64,000 nucleotides of DNA from G963665925 sp963678925 (GCA_963678925.1 OY787533.1:3596001-3660000), one strand, 5' to 3'. Shown: positions 16,349-25,426, counted from the stretch's first letter. Notes: a model not told the origin generated them from the sequence alone. Made by a program: numbers and translations.

Positions 16349-16705
16349 ATGAAGATTGCTGTTACAAGTACTGCTGATTCAAAGCAGGCTATGATGGACG
16401 AACGTTTTGGTCGTTGTGCATACTTTGCTGTATATGACACAGACGCACAAACGTACGCGTTTTTAGACAACAACGCATCGGCTTCTGGGCATGGCGCAGG
16501 TATTGGTGCTGCTCAATATGTAGCTGACTTAGGTGTGGGCGTGGTCCTGACGGGTAACCTGGGACCTAAAGCAAAGCAGGTTCTTGACGCGTCTGGTGTC
16601 AAAGGCTTTAAGCTAAGTGCGTTGAATGTTGAAGATGCAATCAAGGCTTATCAAGATGGACAGGCTGAGGAAATTACAAATGCTGGACCATCGCATCAGG
16701 GCTAG
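16349..16705 (+). CDS. NifX/NifB-like dinitrogenase iron-molybdenum cofactor domain protein
   Basis: 118 residues forming one NifX/NafY-type domain (cofactor-binding RNase H-like fold). Seen: MKIAVTSTADSKQAMMDERFGRCAYFAVYD, the conserved DERFGRC loop; GAGIGAAQYVADLGVGVVLTGNLGPKA, the ligand-side glycine-rich segment. Such stand-alone proteins bind metal-sulfur clusters or act as carriers in organisms without nitrogenase; no nif genes are present here. It sits between the flavoprotein and the first MinD-like ATPase with short gaps (23 and 14 bases), so it is part of one mRNA. Confidence 0.92.
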   Translation: MKIAVTSTADSKQAMMDERFGRCAYFAVYDTDAQTYAFLDNNASASGHGAGIGAAQYVADLGVGVVLTGNLGPKAKQVLDASGVKGFKLSALNVEDAIKAYQDGQAEEITNAGPSHQG

Positions 16706-16719
16706 AACGTGGTGATACA

Positions 16720-17583
16720 ATGAATATTGCAATTTTGAGCGGTAAGGGCGGTACAGGAAAAACGACGGTTTCAACCAATTTGGCTGTTACAATGGGATGC
16801 CATTATATTGATACGGACGTCGAAGAGCCAAATGGCCATATTTTCCTTAAACCAAGTTCGTGTCAGACGGCACCTGTTTCAGTCCTGGTTCCGCAGGTAG
16901 ATAAAGAAATCTGCACCCTTTGTGGAAAATGTGCGCAGGTTTGTCAGTTCAATGCGCTTGCAAAAACAATAACAGGCATTATGCTGTTCGAGGATTTGTG
17001 CCATGGATGCGGCGCCTGCTCCATTGCGTGTCCTGTTCAGGCAATTACGGAAGTTGAGCGTGAAGTCGGTGTTATGATGGTCGGCAAGTTGAGCAGGCAG
17101 CTGTTCATGAATGGCACCCTGAATATCAAAGAGCCAATGGCTGGGCCGATTATCAGTAAGTTGAAAGCGCTTATTCCTAAGGAAGGCGATGCCTTGATTG
17201 ACTGTTCACCGGGCACGTCGTGCAATGTGGTTAAGGGGCTTGAAGGCGCGGATTACGCGGTGCTTGTGACTGAACCCACGAAATTTGGACTTCATGATCT
17301 GAAGCTGGCTGTGAAGCTTGTACGTGACATGGACATTCGCTTTGGCATTGTCATCAACAGAAGTGATGAAAATTCTGAAATGATCAGGACTTATTGCTCT
17401 GACGAAGCGATTACGCTTCTTGGTGAAATTCCATTTTCAAGAAAGGCAGCTGAGCTGTATTCTGTGGGTCGTCTTCTCATTGAGGACGAGTCGTTCAAAA
17501 AGGTCTTCGACGATATTGCCGAAGAGCTTAACAAACAAGCGGGCAGACGTCCAGAACAGGATGGTGAAGCATGCAGCTCGTAA
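16720..17583 (+). CDS. MinD/Mrp-type P-loop ATPase with inserted 2x[4Fe-4S] ferredoxin domain (first copy)
   Basis: 287 residues. Deviant Walker A SGKGGTGKTT at 6-15, an inserted ferredoxin module (CTLCGKCAQVCQFNAL, CHGCGACSIACPVQAI, about 65-110), then DALIDCSPGTSCNVVKG (Walker B/switch) and the ILLGEIPF-type C-terminal strand. These paired ATPases accompany NifX-like proteins in many anaerobes (COG1149) and are thought to handle Fe-S or metal-sulfur clusters. It overlaps the second copy by 13 bases, which indicates translational coupling and probably a heterodimer. Confidence 0.93.
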   Translation: MNIAILSGKGGTGKTTVSTNLAVTMGCHYIDTDVEEPNGHIFLKPSSCQTAPVSVLVPQVDKEICTLCGKCAQVCQFNALAKTITGIMLFEDLCHGCGACSIACPVQAITEVEREVGVMMVGKLSRQLFMNGTLNIKEPMAGPIISKLKALIPKEGDALIDCSPGTSCNVVKGLEGADYAVLVTEPTKFGLHDLKLAVKLVRDMDIRFGIVINRSDENSEMIRTYCSDEAITLLGEIPFSRKAAELYSVGRLLIEDESFKKVFDDIAEELNKQAGRRPEQDGEACSS

Positions 17584-18437
17584 TTATTAGCGGTAAGGGT
17601 GGCACGGGAAAAACAACGATTGCCGCTTCTTTTGCCTACTTGGCTGGAACAGACTTGATCAAGGTCGACTGTGATGTCGATGCGTCCAATTTACATCTGA
17701 TGTTCGGTGGAACTGATTTTGAGACAAAACCATTTGAAGGTGCAAAAATTGGGATTGTTGATGAAGCAAAGTGCATTGCATGTGATGTGTGCGCGAATAC
17801 ATGCCGTTTCGGTGCCATTGAAATGAAAGGCACATCGGCGTGGGTGAATCCCTTGAAATGTGAAGGGTGTGGTGCTTGTGTCGTAGCCTGTCCTCAGAAA
17901 GCCATCAGGCTGGAAGATGAAGTGACGGGAAATACAATTCTGACACGCTCTCAAGAAGGGGTCATATCCAGGGCGGAAATGTTTCCTGGCGCTGAAGGCT
18001 CTGGGAAGCTGGTGACCCAGGTACGCAAAAATGCCAAGGCCTATGCAGGCGATACGGCAGATTTCATTATTGACGGGTCACCTGGAATTGGATGTTCGGT
18101 TATGGCTTCAATAACAGGCTGTGATTACGCGATTATTGTAACAGAGCCAACCCTGTCGGGTTATGAAGATTTTAAGCGTGTTTATACACTTACAAAGCAT
18201 TTTGGATTAAAGGCAGCTGCAGTTATAAACAAGTATGACATCAATCCGGAAATGTCAGGGCGTATTGAGGCGTATTGCGGTATTGAACGTGTTAAGGTAA
18301 TTGGCAGAATCCCATTTGATGATCAGGTTAAGAATTCCATCAATACGGGTGTGCCTATTTCAAGCTATAAGGATTCTACAGCTGGGCAGGCCGTTGTAGA
18401 TGCATGGAGTGCGTTTAAGAAAATAGCGGAGGTTTAA
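17571..18437 (+). CDS. MinD/Mrp-type P-loop ATPase with inserted 2x[4Fe-4S] ferredoxin domain (second copy)
   Basis: 288 residues, paralogous to the preceding gene. SGKGGTGKTT near residue 6, cluster motifs CIACDVCANTCRFGAI and CEGCGACVVACPQKAI, FIIDGSPGIGCSVMAS for the phosphate/Mg region, and VIGRIPFDDQV near the end. The start overlaps the upstream gene, whose final bases supply GATGGTGA as a binding site. One base separates its stop codon from the next NifX-like gene. The likely cellular role, from family knowledge, is ATP-driven handling of an Fe-S or mixed-metal cluster together with the NifX-like proteins. Confidence 0.93.
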   Translation: MQLVIISGKGGTGKTTIAASFAYLAGTDLIKVDCDVDASNLHLMFGGTDFETKPFEGAKIGIVDEAKCIACDVCANTCRFGAIEMKGTSAWVNPLKCEGCGACVVACPQKAIRLEDEVTGNTILTRSQEGVISRAEMFPGAEGSGKLVTQVRKNAKAYAGDTADFIIDGSPGIGCSVMASITGCDYAIIVTEPTLSGYEDFKRVYTLTKHFGLKAAAVINKYDINPEMSGRIEAYCGIERVKVIGRIPFDDQVKNSINTGVPISSYKDSTAGQAVVDAWSAFKKIAEV

Positions 18438-18438
18438 T

Positions 18439-18804
18439 ATGGTGAAAATAGCTGTTGCAAAGGAAGGAAACCAAGTTTCTGCACATTTTGGACATTGTGC
18501 CGGATTTGAGATTTTTGATATTGAAGGCAAGGAAATCAAAGAGAGAAGCTTCCTGGCATCCCCAGGACATACACCAGGTGCTCTACCGGTTTTCTTGGCA
18601 CAGAACAATGTGAACACAATTATTGCTGGCGGTATGGGATCAATGGCTCAAGAACTGTTTGGTCAGAATGGCATTTCTGTAATCGTTGGCGCAACAGGCA
18701 GTATTGATGATGTTGTGGCATCATTTATCAGTGGCAGCATTGAGTCGACTGGCTCGGTGTGCAGCGAACACGGCCATGCTGGTTCGTGTGGCGGTCACGA
18801 GTAG
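18439..18804 (+). CDS. NifX-like protein with His/Cys-rich tail
   Basis: 121 residues: one NifX/NafY domain (MVKIAVAKEGNQVSAHFGHCAGFEIFD, then NTIIAGGMGSMAQELFGQNGISVIVGA) and a C-terminal metal-binding-like tail CSEHGHAGSCGGHE. It differs from the first NifX-like protein by HFGHC in place of RFGRC and by the tail. Last gene of the five-gene operon, closed by a strong terminator 70 bases on. GGAGG upstream. Probably a metal or cluster carrier; the tail could bind Ni, Zn or Fe. Confidence 0.9.
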   Translation: MVKIAVAKEGNQVSAHFGHCAGFEIFDIEGKEIKERSFLASPGHTPGALPVFLAQNNVNTIIAGGMGSMAQELFGQNGISVIVGATGSIDDVVASFISGSIESTGSVCSEHGHAGSCGGHE

Positions 18805-18868
18805 GTAATGCCAATATTATAAAACTATGCTAAGATGCGAATAGCAAAGTGATTTCAACATGAACGGG

Positions 18869-18905
18869 AAATCCCCAATCAATTTTATTGATTGGGGTTT
18901 TTTCG
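18869..18905 (+). terminator. Intrinsic terminator of the NifX/MinD operon
   Basis: CCCCAATCAA/TTGATTGGGG, 5-base loop, then TTTTTT. Confidence 0.93.
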
Positions 18906-18907
18906 TT

Positions 18908-18977
18908 TTGACGGAATGTGTCAAAATTCGTTGACGGAATGTGTCAAAAACGGTATGATTTTGACAGATGGTGTCAA
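18908..18977 (+). promoter_or_regulatory. TetR-gene promoter with three 17-bp operator repeats
   Basis: TTGACGGAATGTGTCAA occurs identically at 18908-18924 and 18931-18947, and TTGACAGATGGTGTCAA at 18961-18977. All have TTGAC/GTCAA arms. A promoter is visible as TTGACG (18931-18936), 17-base spacer, TATGAT (18954-18959), so the second copy covers the -35 and the third the start site. This is strong evidence for autoregulation by the adjacent TetR protein. Confidence 0.82.
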
Positions 18978-18996
18978 ATGTGTTTGGAGGTATCTT

Positions 18997-19629
18997 GTGA
19001 AAACTTATGACTACAGTAAAGTAGAACTTACGAATCCGCGGGTACAGGCGGTTATAAATGCTGGGTATGAAGAGTTCAGCAAAACGGGCTATAAGAAAGC
19101 TTCGACGAATCATATCGCCGCAAATGCCGGTGTGGCACGTGGTCTTATTTATTACTATTTTGGCGATAAGCAGGGACTGTTTCAATTTTTGATGGACAAT
19201 GCGGTCGACAGAATCATGAGCGCCATGGAAGAGGGTGTGGACTGGAGCAATCCGGACCTGCTCTACAGAATAACCAAAACCATTTTCTTTAAGTGCAGGG
19301 TCCTTGCAGACAATCCCAAGATTTTTGATTTTTTACTGGTCAATATGGAGCACTACAGGCAGGAAAACATCAACCCCTTCTTTAAAGGCGGCGGCACGGA
19401 CATTAAAAAGCTTATGCATGACTTCTATTACAGCGAAGTGGATGAATCACTTTTTAAGGATGGTCTGGATGTAGAAAAGACCATAAACACAATCCGGTGG
19501 ACAATCGAACGTCTGGGAATGGACTGGACAGAAAAGGCCCAGGCGAGAGGAGGGCAAATTGATCTCAAGGCACTTTATGCCGAGGTCGATGCCTACGTGG
19601 AATATTTGAGAAAGATATTCTATAAGTAG
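18997..19629 (+). CDS. TetR/AcrR family transcriptional regulator
   Basis: 210 residues from the GTG at 18997, with GGAGG six bases upstream; the longer frame would include the operators. The N-terminal helix-turn-helix reads AVINAGYEEFSKTGYKKASTNHIAANAGVARGLIYYYFGDKQGLFQFL (split here over helices 1-4), the standard TetR signature. The C-terminal ligand domain is family-specific and its ligand is unknown. It heads an operon with an ABC exporter and adaptor, so it most likely senses a compound that these proteins export. Three operator repeats lie directly in front of it. Confidence 0.93.
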   Translation: MKTYDYSKVELTNPRVQAVINAGYEEFSKTGYKKASTNHIAANAGVARGLIYYYFGDKQGLFQFLMDNAVDRIMSAMEEGVDWSNPDLLYRITKTIFFKCRVLADNPKIFDFLLVNMEHYRQENINPFFKGGGTDIKKLMHDFYYSEVDESLFKDGLDVEKTINTIRWTIERLGMDWTEKAQARGGQIDLKALYAEVDAYVEYLRKIFYK

Positions 19630-19689
19630 GGTGCATTTCTCTAATCATGTGAAAGCTGACTGCTGTGTTTGGTGAAATGAGGGGGAGCT

Positions 19690-20382
19690 ATGGTAAACAG
19701 GGATAAACCAATTCTTAAAGCTGTTAATCTGAATAAAATCTATGATAATGGACAGGTTAGGACCCATGCGGTCAAGGATGTCAACTTCAGCGTTTTTGAG
19801 GGGGAATTCATTATTATTCTTGGACCGAGCGGGTCGGGAAAAAGTACACTGATGAACCTCATAGGCGGCATGGATTCTGTAACGAGCGGAGAACTTTACT
19901 ATAACGATGTCGCCGTGCATACCTTTACAAAAAAGGAATTGTCCAAGTATCGACGAGATGCCATTGGGTTTGTCTTTCAATTCTATAATCTGCTGCCAAG
20001 TCTCAACTGCTTTGAAAACATTGCATTGACCGCTCAGCTAAGCCGTAAGGCGCTCAATGTGTCAGAAATAATAGAAAAGGTTGGACTCAAAGGATGGGAG
20101 AAGCACTTTCCGTCTCAGCTCTCTGGAGGACAGCAGCAGCGTGTAGCGGTTGCGCGCGCAATCGTCAAATCGCCGGATATTCTGCTCTGTGATGAGCCGA
20201 CCGGTGCACTCGATACGGAAACGAGCCTGCAGGTCCTTGAGCTTCTGCAGACAATAAACAGAGACTTGAAAAAGACGGTTATTGTCATTAGTCATGACAC
20301 CGAACTTCTGGGCTTTGCGGATCGTTTTTTTGAAATACGCGATGGCCTGCTGACAGAGAGGGCGATTGATGATGTTATTTAA
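19690..20382 (+). CDS. ABC transporter ATP-binding protein (MacB/LolD-type)
   Basis: 230 residues: Walker A GPSGSGKST, Q-loop FVFQFYNLLPSLNCFENI, signature LSGGQQQR, Walker B ILLCDEPTGALD, H-loop VISHD. The FYNLLP and NCFENI features are those of the MacB/LolD/FtsE exporter subfamily. Its stop overlaps the start of the FtsX-like permease by 17 bases, so they are coupled. It would drive a tripartite-like exporter or mechanotransmission complex at the inner membrane. Confidence 0.95.
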   Translation: MVNRDKPILKAVNLNKIYDNGQVRTHAVKDVNFSVFEGEFIIILGPSGSGKSTLMNLIGGMDSVTSGELYYNDVAVHTFTKKELSKYRRDAIGFVFQFYNLLPSLNCFENIALTAQLSRKALNVSEIIEKVGLKGWEKHFPSQLSGGQQQRVAVARAIVKSPDILLCDEPTGALDTETSLQVLELLQTINRDLKKTVIVISHDTELLGFADRFFEIRDGLLTERAIDDVI

Positions 20383-22729
20383 GAAAATGCTGCGAGACTT
20401 ATGGAAGCATAAGGGCGCATATCTGGCAAGTGCACTGCTTGTTCTGATTGGAATTTTGACATACAATCTCATGTCGCTCATTTATGAGAGCTTTGACTAT
20501 TCACTGGAAAATTATTATGAGACATATAATATTGGAGATGCAACACTGAAGATCACATCCATGCCCATAGATTCTGTGAAACGCTTTATGGATATTGAAG
20601 GCATACGGGCCGCTGAGGGGAGAATCCAGAAACGGGTCAGAGTCATTGACGAAGACAAAGAAGTGCTTTTCCGCTTCATGAGTTATGACAATGTAAATGA
20701 TAAAAGAATCGATGGAATAGAGCTGATTGATGGCAGGTGGCCAGACCCTCAAAAACTTGAAGTGCTCATGGGCAACAACCATTTCGCCGCAGCGCATATG
20801 AAACTGGGAGACCAGATATCTGTGGCAATCGGCGGGAAGGCACGCAAGCTGACTGTTGTTGGCACTGGAAGAAGTCCTGAGTTCATCTACATCAAGAAAA
20901 ACGCGAATGAACTTATATCCGACCCCGAGACTTTCGATATGGTTTACATGCCCTATCAGAAAATGAGTGAGCTTTTCGGTATGGAAAACCAGGTCAACAA
21001 CATTGCCTTTGCACTGTATGACAGCGACGGCTTTGAAGCCGTTCGTGCGACCATTGAAGAAAAGGCTGACAAGTATGGTATTGAGGAACTCATTCCCCTG
21101 GAAGATCAGGTGAGTCATGCCACTACCATGCAGAAGCTTGAAGGCATCGGCAGTATGACCACCGCTGTACCTATGATGTTTCTCATGATATCTGCAACAA
21201 TCATTTTTATCGTCTTGAAGCGAATCATTGAGGCTGAGCGCGGCCAGATCGGTGTTCTAAAAGCATGTGGTGTTCCAGATTACATGGTGCTGATCCACTA
21301 TATGTCCTATGCCCTCATTGTGGGTATAGTCGGCGGTTTGCCAGGAGCATATTTTGGAATTCGTTCCGTTCCGGGCATGATTGACCTGATGGGCATTGCA
21401 TTCAATATGCCATTTGAGACAAAAGGGCTCTTTGAAAAATACATGTTCAACAGCTTGCTCATGACAGTTTCATTTTCTGTCTTGTCAGGTTATGTCGGTG
21501 CAAAACGCTGTCTTGCCTTAGAGCCTGCAGAGGCCATGCGTCCGCCGGTGCAGGCAGCTGGTCGGGGCGGTATGGTCGATAAAATCTACTGGCTCTTTGA
21601 AGGCACGCAAATCAAGTTCATGCTTGCCCTTAGAAATATTACAAGGAATCCGGGAAGAAGTCTATTTATTCTCTTTGGTGTCTCAATAACTGCGGCACTG
21701 CTCACCTTTCCCCTATCCATGAATTCCATGTACAACGCCATGCTTTTTGATCAATTTGAAAAGAAGGAAATATACGATATGAAAATTTCCTTCAATACCT
21801 ATGTGACGCGTGGCGATGCTGTACGTATATTTGAAAATGAACCAGGTATTACACAGGTGGAGCCAATAGCCACTATTCCGGTGGAGGTAAACAGCAAGTG
21901 GCATAAGGAGGAACTGGGGATCATCTGTTTTCCAACAGACAGCACACTCTACAATCTGTATGATTTTGATGACAAACCCATCGTTCTTTCAAGCAGCGGA
22001 CTTGCATTGAGTCACTGGATTGCAGAGAAAATGGAAATAGAGATAGGGGATACCGTCGAACTGGAAAGCCCCCTATTCAGAGATGCAAAGCGCAAGAAGC
22101 TTGTCGTTACGCAGATTATTCCCCAATATGTCGGTTCTGGCGGTTACATGAATATTGACAATGTAGCTTCCCTGCTTGATGGGAAAGACTACGTCAGCGC
22201 TGTCATGGTGAATGGTACTGATGAAGGTCTGAAGCGGGTGAAAGAAAAGTTTGAAAGCTCGAGTCTGATTGACACATTCGATTACAGTGAGCAGATTGCT
22301 GCAGGCTTCAAAGAATACTTGAGTCAGACAACGGCTGTAATTGGATTGCTTGTTGTCGTAGGCATTCTCATTGGCTTTTCAGTGATCTATGTCTCAATGA
22401 CCATTTCCATATCAGAGCGATATAGGGAGCTGGCAACCATGCTTGTTGTCGGTCTTACTGAAAGTGAAGTCCATCAGGTCCTGCTGATTGAACAGGTGAT
22501 TCTATCTGTGCTGGGAATTTTGGCTGGACTGCCTATGGGAAAAGCCATGCTGGTGGGATTTGCGGAGTCAAGCAGCACAGATCAGCTGATTATGCCTTCA
22601 CAGGTTCCGCAGAGCGCGCTTGTCTTTAGTGTGGTATTTACTATTATTGCAATCATCCTGCCACAGTATTTTGCACGGAAGGAAATTGAGGGTATTGTTG
22701 TGACTGAAGCATTGAATGCCAGAGAATAG
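20366..22729 (+). CDS. FtsX-family ABC transporter permease (duplicated, 787 residues)
   Basis: An N-terminal TM helix (YLASALLVLIGILTYNLMSLIY), a ~200-residue extracytoplasmic domain, a three-helix FtsX domain (about 260-390), a second N-terminal-like TM near 435, another large extracytoplasmic domain, and a second FtsX domain near the C-terminus (TTAVIGLLVVVGILIGFSVIY onward). This is the fused two-repeat form found in Firmicute exporters of peptides or lipids. The start lies within the ATPase gene (ATGATGATG). The partner adaptor follows by 9 bases. Confidence 0.92.
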   Translation: MMMLFKKMLRDLWKHKGAYLASALLVLIGILTYNLMSLIYESFDYSLENYYETYNIGDATLKITSMPIDSVKRFMDIEGIRAAEGRIQKRVRVIDEDKEVLFRFMSYDNVNDKRIDGIELIDGRWPDPQKLEVLMGNNHFAAAHMKLGDQISVAIGGKARKLTVVGTGRSPEFIYIKKNANELISDPETFDMVYMPYQKMSELFGMENQVNNIAFALYDSDGFEAVRATIEEKADKYGIEELIPLEDQVSHATTMQKLEGIGSMTTAVPMMFLMISATIIFIVLKRIIEAERGQIGVLKACGVPDYMVLIHYMSYALIVGIVGGLPGAYFGIRSVPGMIDLMGIAFNMPFETKGLFEKYMFNSLLMTVSFSVLSGYVGAKRCLALEPAEAMRPPVQAAGRGGMVDKIYWLFEGTQIKFMLALRNITRNPGRSLFILFGVSITAALLTFPLSMNSMYNAMLFDQFEKKEIYDMKISFNTYVTRGDAVRIFENEPGITQVEPIATIPVEVNSKWHKEELGIICFPTDSTLYNLYDFDDKPIVLSSSGLALSHWIAEKMEIEIGDTVELESPLFRDAKRKKLVVTQIIPQYVGSGGYMNIDNVASLLDGKDYVSAVMVNGTDEGLKRVKEKFESSSLIDTFDYSEQIAAGFKEYLSQTTAVIGLLVVVGILIGFSVIYVSMTISISERYRELATMLVVGLTESEVHQVLLIEQVILSVLGILAGLPMGKAMLVGFAESSSTDQLIMPSQVPQSALVFSVVFTIIAIILPQYFARKEIEGIVVTEALNARE

Positions 22730-22738
22730 GAGTTTGTT

Positions 22739-23977
22739 ATGACTAAGAAAAAGATAATGATTGCTGTAGTGGCTTTGCTTGCCATTGGGGTAACCGCATA
22801 TGGTGTCATGAAACCCGCAAAAGCTGACACGATGCTGATCCATCAGGACCCATATGAGGAGTATGTTGTTGAGGAAGGCCTTGTTAATGCGGTAAATGCA
22901 TATAAAATCTACAGTCCTTTGTCGGGAAAGGTTGCATCTGTAGGAACCGAAGAGGGGTCTTTTGTAAAAAAGGGAGACTTGATTTTTGAAATGGAAACTG
23001 AGGACCTCCAGACCCAGCTGAATAATCTGGTGCTTGAAAAAGAAAGCATATCAGGTCTACAGGAATCGGCGCGGCTTGAGGTCACATCAGATACAGTGGG
23101 TGTTCAAAGAAACCTCGTAGAGATTGCACAGCGGAATATGAATGCTGCAAAAAAAGAAATGGAGCGTTATGGGGCACTTCTTGAGTCTGGCGCTGTCAGT
23201 CAAAATGTGTTTGAAGATATGGAAACCAGCTATGAAAACGCAAGAAGCACCTATGACCTAGAACGGCTTAGACTCGAAGATCTGGTCAGAAAAATCGGAC
23301 TTGATGAGGGTACGAAGAAATATTACATCAGCAAGCTTGAGGCAATTGACAACCAAATCAAGGCCATTTCTGAAGATATCGAGGATGCTGCTGTATTGGC
23401 ACCAGCAGATGGTTTTATGGGGAGCTTTGATGTGGATGCGGGCGACTGGCTTTCAGAAAATCAAGCTGTATCCCGTGTCTTGAGTGACACAGCACTTGAA
23501 GTTGAAACCTATGTTTTAGCCAGAAACACCAGGGATATTTCCACGGGTGACCAGGTTGAAATGGAAATAGAGACAAATTATGATTACGAAACACTGGAAG
23601 GTACCATTACGTATATTGGAAAGAATGCCGTTGACGTCCAGTCACCGCTGGGCATAACAGAAAAGCGTATTCGGGTAGTTATCAAACCTGAACAGCCTGA
23701 AAAACTCATCATTGGAGAGAAAATTGACGTTATATTCATGATGTATGAGAATGAAGCAGCCTTTAATGTCAGCCGTGATTATATCTTCAATATGGATGGG
23801 AAACTGGCCGTATGGTCGCTTTCTGGTGGCGTGGCCAAGCTGTTTTACCTCGACCCGCTCTATGAAACGACAGCAAGTGTGGTTGTTGATCCTGAAGGAA
23901 ATGAAGCCCTTGAAGTGATTATTCCGCCTTATCCTGAGAAAATGAAAGAGGGAATGAAGCTTCAGACATCGAATTAA
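22739..23977 (+). CDS. HlyD/MacA-type membrane fusion adaptor
   Basis: 412 residues with one N-terminal TM/signal segment (KIMIAVVALLAIGVTAYGVM). A first lipoyl half (YSPLSGKVASVGTEEGSFVKKGDLIFEME) follows, then a ~120-residue helical hairpin, the second lipoyl half (VLAPADGFMGSFDVDAGDWLS), a beta-barrel, and a membrane-proximal domain. The order is that of MacA-like adaptors. In a Gram-positive-type cell it would extend from the membrane into the wall. With the preceding ATPase and permease it forms an exporter controlled by the TetR gene. AGGAG lies upstream of ATG. Confidence 0.92.
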   Translation: MTKKKIMIAVVALLAIGVTAYGVMKPAKADTMLIHQDPYEEYVVEEGLVNAVNAYKIYSPLSGKVASVGTEEGSFVKKGDLIFEMETEDLQTQLNNLVLEKESISGLQESARLEVTSDTVGVQRNLVEIAQRNMNAAKKEMERYGALLESGAVSQNVFEDMETSYENARSTYDLERLRLEDLVRKIGLDEGTKKYYISKLEAIDNQIKAISEDIEDAAVLAPADGFMGSFDVDAGDWLSENQAVSRVLSDTALEVETYVLARNTRDISTGDQVEMEIETNYDYETLEGTITYIGKNAVDVQSPLGITEKRIRVVIKPEQPEKLIIGEKIDVIFMMYENEAAFNVSRDYIFNMDGKLAVWSLSGGVAKLFYLDPLYETTASVVVDPEGNEALEVIIPPYPEKMKEGMKLQTSN

Positions 23978-24033
23978 TTCTATGAGATACGTACTAAGGT
24001 GTGCTATGACTAGGATTAATTCAGGAGGAATAT

Positions 24034-24336
24034 ATGCAGTTTTTAATCAATGGGTATGACTACACAGATGACCAGGCGCTGGATCGAAGAATGGCTGCGC
24101 GTGATGCGCACATGACCGGTGTTGAAGCCATGTACAAGTCTGGGAACTTCCTTTTTGCAGGGGCAATGCTTAACGAAGAAGGCCAGATGTGCGGTTCAAC
24201 AATTTTTGCACAGTTTGAGAGTCGGACTGATGTGGACGCTTGGCTGAAAGAGGAAGCTTATGTTAAGGGGAAGGTATGGGACCGCATTGAGGTAATCGCG
24301 TGTAAAATACCGCCCATGTTTTTGGAAAGCAAATAG
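24034..24336 (+). CDS. YciI-like protein
   Basis: 100 residues of the YciI/dimeric alpha-beta barrel type: MQFLINGYDYTDDQALDRRMAARDAHMTGVEAM with the conserved R..HM segment, GAMLNEEGQMCGSTIFAQFES, and the KGKVWDRIEVIACKI ending. Probably a small cytosolic dimer; enzymatic roles in this family are mostly unproven. AGGAGG precedes ATG. It lies 56 bases after the adaptor gene and 5 bases before a diguanylate cyclase gene; co-transcription with either is possible. Confidence 0.85.
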   Translation: MQFLINGYDYTDDQALDRRMAARDAHMTGVEAMYKSGNFLFAGAMLNEEGQMCGSTIFAQFESRTDVDAWLKEEAYVKGKVWDRIEVIACKIPPMFLESK

Positions 24337-24341
24337 GCTTT

Positions 24342-25424
24342 ATGAAACGGCTATTGGATAGGATTGGGTATTCGCATCGTTTGGAAGAGAAAAACCGATA
24401 CGCTTATATGATTGCAGCAATAGGCTGCGTACAGCTCATCCTTTTTCTTTTCTTCTATGCAGCACTTGAAAACTCTGAGGGACTTCTGGTGCAGACACTT
24501 GTCATGCTTGCACTCTACCTCTCGGCGTTTGTCTTTTTTAAGTTCAAATGTTTTTTATGCGGAAAGATTGTCATCAATATGGTCATGTCCCTTCAGGTAA
24601 TGCTCCTTGTATGGATGTGGTTTCCAAGGGATGTCTTCTTCTCTATGTATTTTTTCATTGTGCCGCCAATTTCATTTATCGTGTTTGATGTGAACAAACC
24701 GGCAGAAAAGCGGAGTCTGATTGGCGTAAATGTCGCAGTTACGGCAATGATTATTCTAACTGGAATTGTTGAGCCTATGAACTTGATTGAACTCAGTCCC
24801 GTATATGCTTCAACTTTGAGGCTCATGTCCATAACCATGACGTTTCTTGTAGAGGTCATGGTATTTTTCCTCTACGCCAGCAGCCTTGCCAAAACCCATA
24901 AGGAACTCCGGTTTCTCGCGAATACCGATGTGCTTACGAATGTCGCAAATAGAAGGGTCCTCTTTGACCAGGGTGCCTACTTGTATGATTTGTGCTGCAA
25001 GTACGATAGTCCCTTTACACTTATGATTATTGACATTGACTACTTCAAGAGTATCAATGATAACTTCGGGCATCCGGCCGGCGACAAGGTGCTTCAGGAA
25101 ATGACACAGCTGATTTCTGAAAACATTCGTATTGAAGACTTGCTCTGTCGATACGGTGGAGAAGAGTTTGCCATACTCTTTAAAAATGTCGATGAGAATC
25201 AGAAGACTTACATTAGAACCATTAAGGATAAAATTACAGAGCACTGGTTTGACGGTGGAAATAAACAAAAGGTGAAAATCACATTTTCAGCGGGGGTGGT
25301 CTCCTGTCGGGGGGCTTACGCCGGGTTTGATGATATGGTTCTTAGAGCTGACCAGCTCCTTTACGAAGCAAAGGAAGCTGGCAGAGATAGAATTATCCTG
25401 GACTCAGGAGATGTGCTCTTATAG
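24342..25424 (+). CDS. Membrane diguanylate cyclase (GGDEF domain)
   Basis: 360 residues. The first ~185 hold about six hydrophobic segments (for example FFYAALENS region, MVMSLQVMLLVWMWFP, MTFLVEVMVFFLYAS). A GGDEF domain follows from NTDVLTNVANRR. The active site is GGEEF (RYGGEEFAIL) and the inhibitory I-site RIED sits five residues before it, so this should be an active, product-inhibited c-di-GMP synthase at the membrane. No EAL domain. A terminator follows. The HD-GYP protein at 36.3 kb is a candidate opposing phosphodiesterase. Confidence 0.93.
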   Translation: MKRLLDRIGYSHRLEEKNRYAYMIAAIGCVQLILFLFFYAALENSEGLLVQTLVMLALYLSAFVFFKFKCFLCGKIVINMVMSLQVMLLVWMWFPRDVFFSMYFFIVPPISFIVFDVNKPAEKRSLIGVNVAVTAMIILTGIVEPMNLIELSPVYASTLRLMSITMTFLVEVMVFFLYASSLAKTHKELRFLANTDVLTNVANRRVLFDQGAYLYDLCCKYDSPFTLMIIDIDYFKSINDNFGHPAGDKVLQEMTQLISENIRIEDLLCRYGGEEFAILFKNVDENQKTYIRTIKDKITEHWFDGGNKQKVKITFSAGVVSCRGAYAGFDDMVLRADQLLYEAKEAGRDRIILDSGDVLL

Positions 25425-25426
25425 TT

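Noticed and set aside
16349..18804. Nitrogen-fixation cluster
   Set aside because: NifX-like domains are present but there are no nifHDK or nifB radical-SAM genes; the family is common outside nitrogen fixers.
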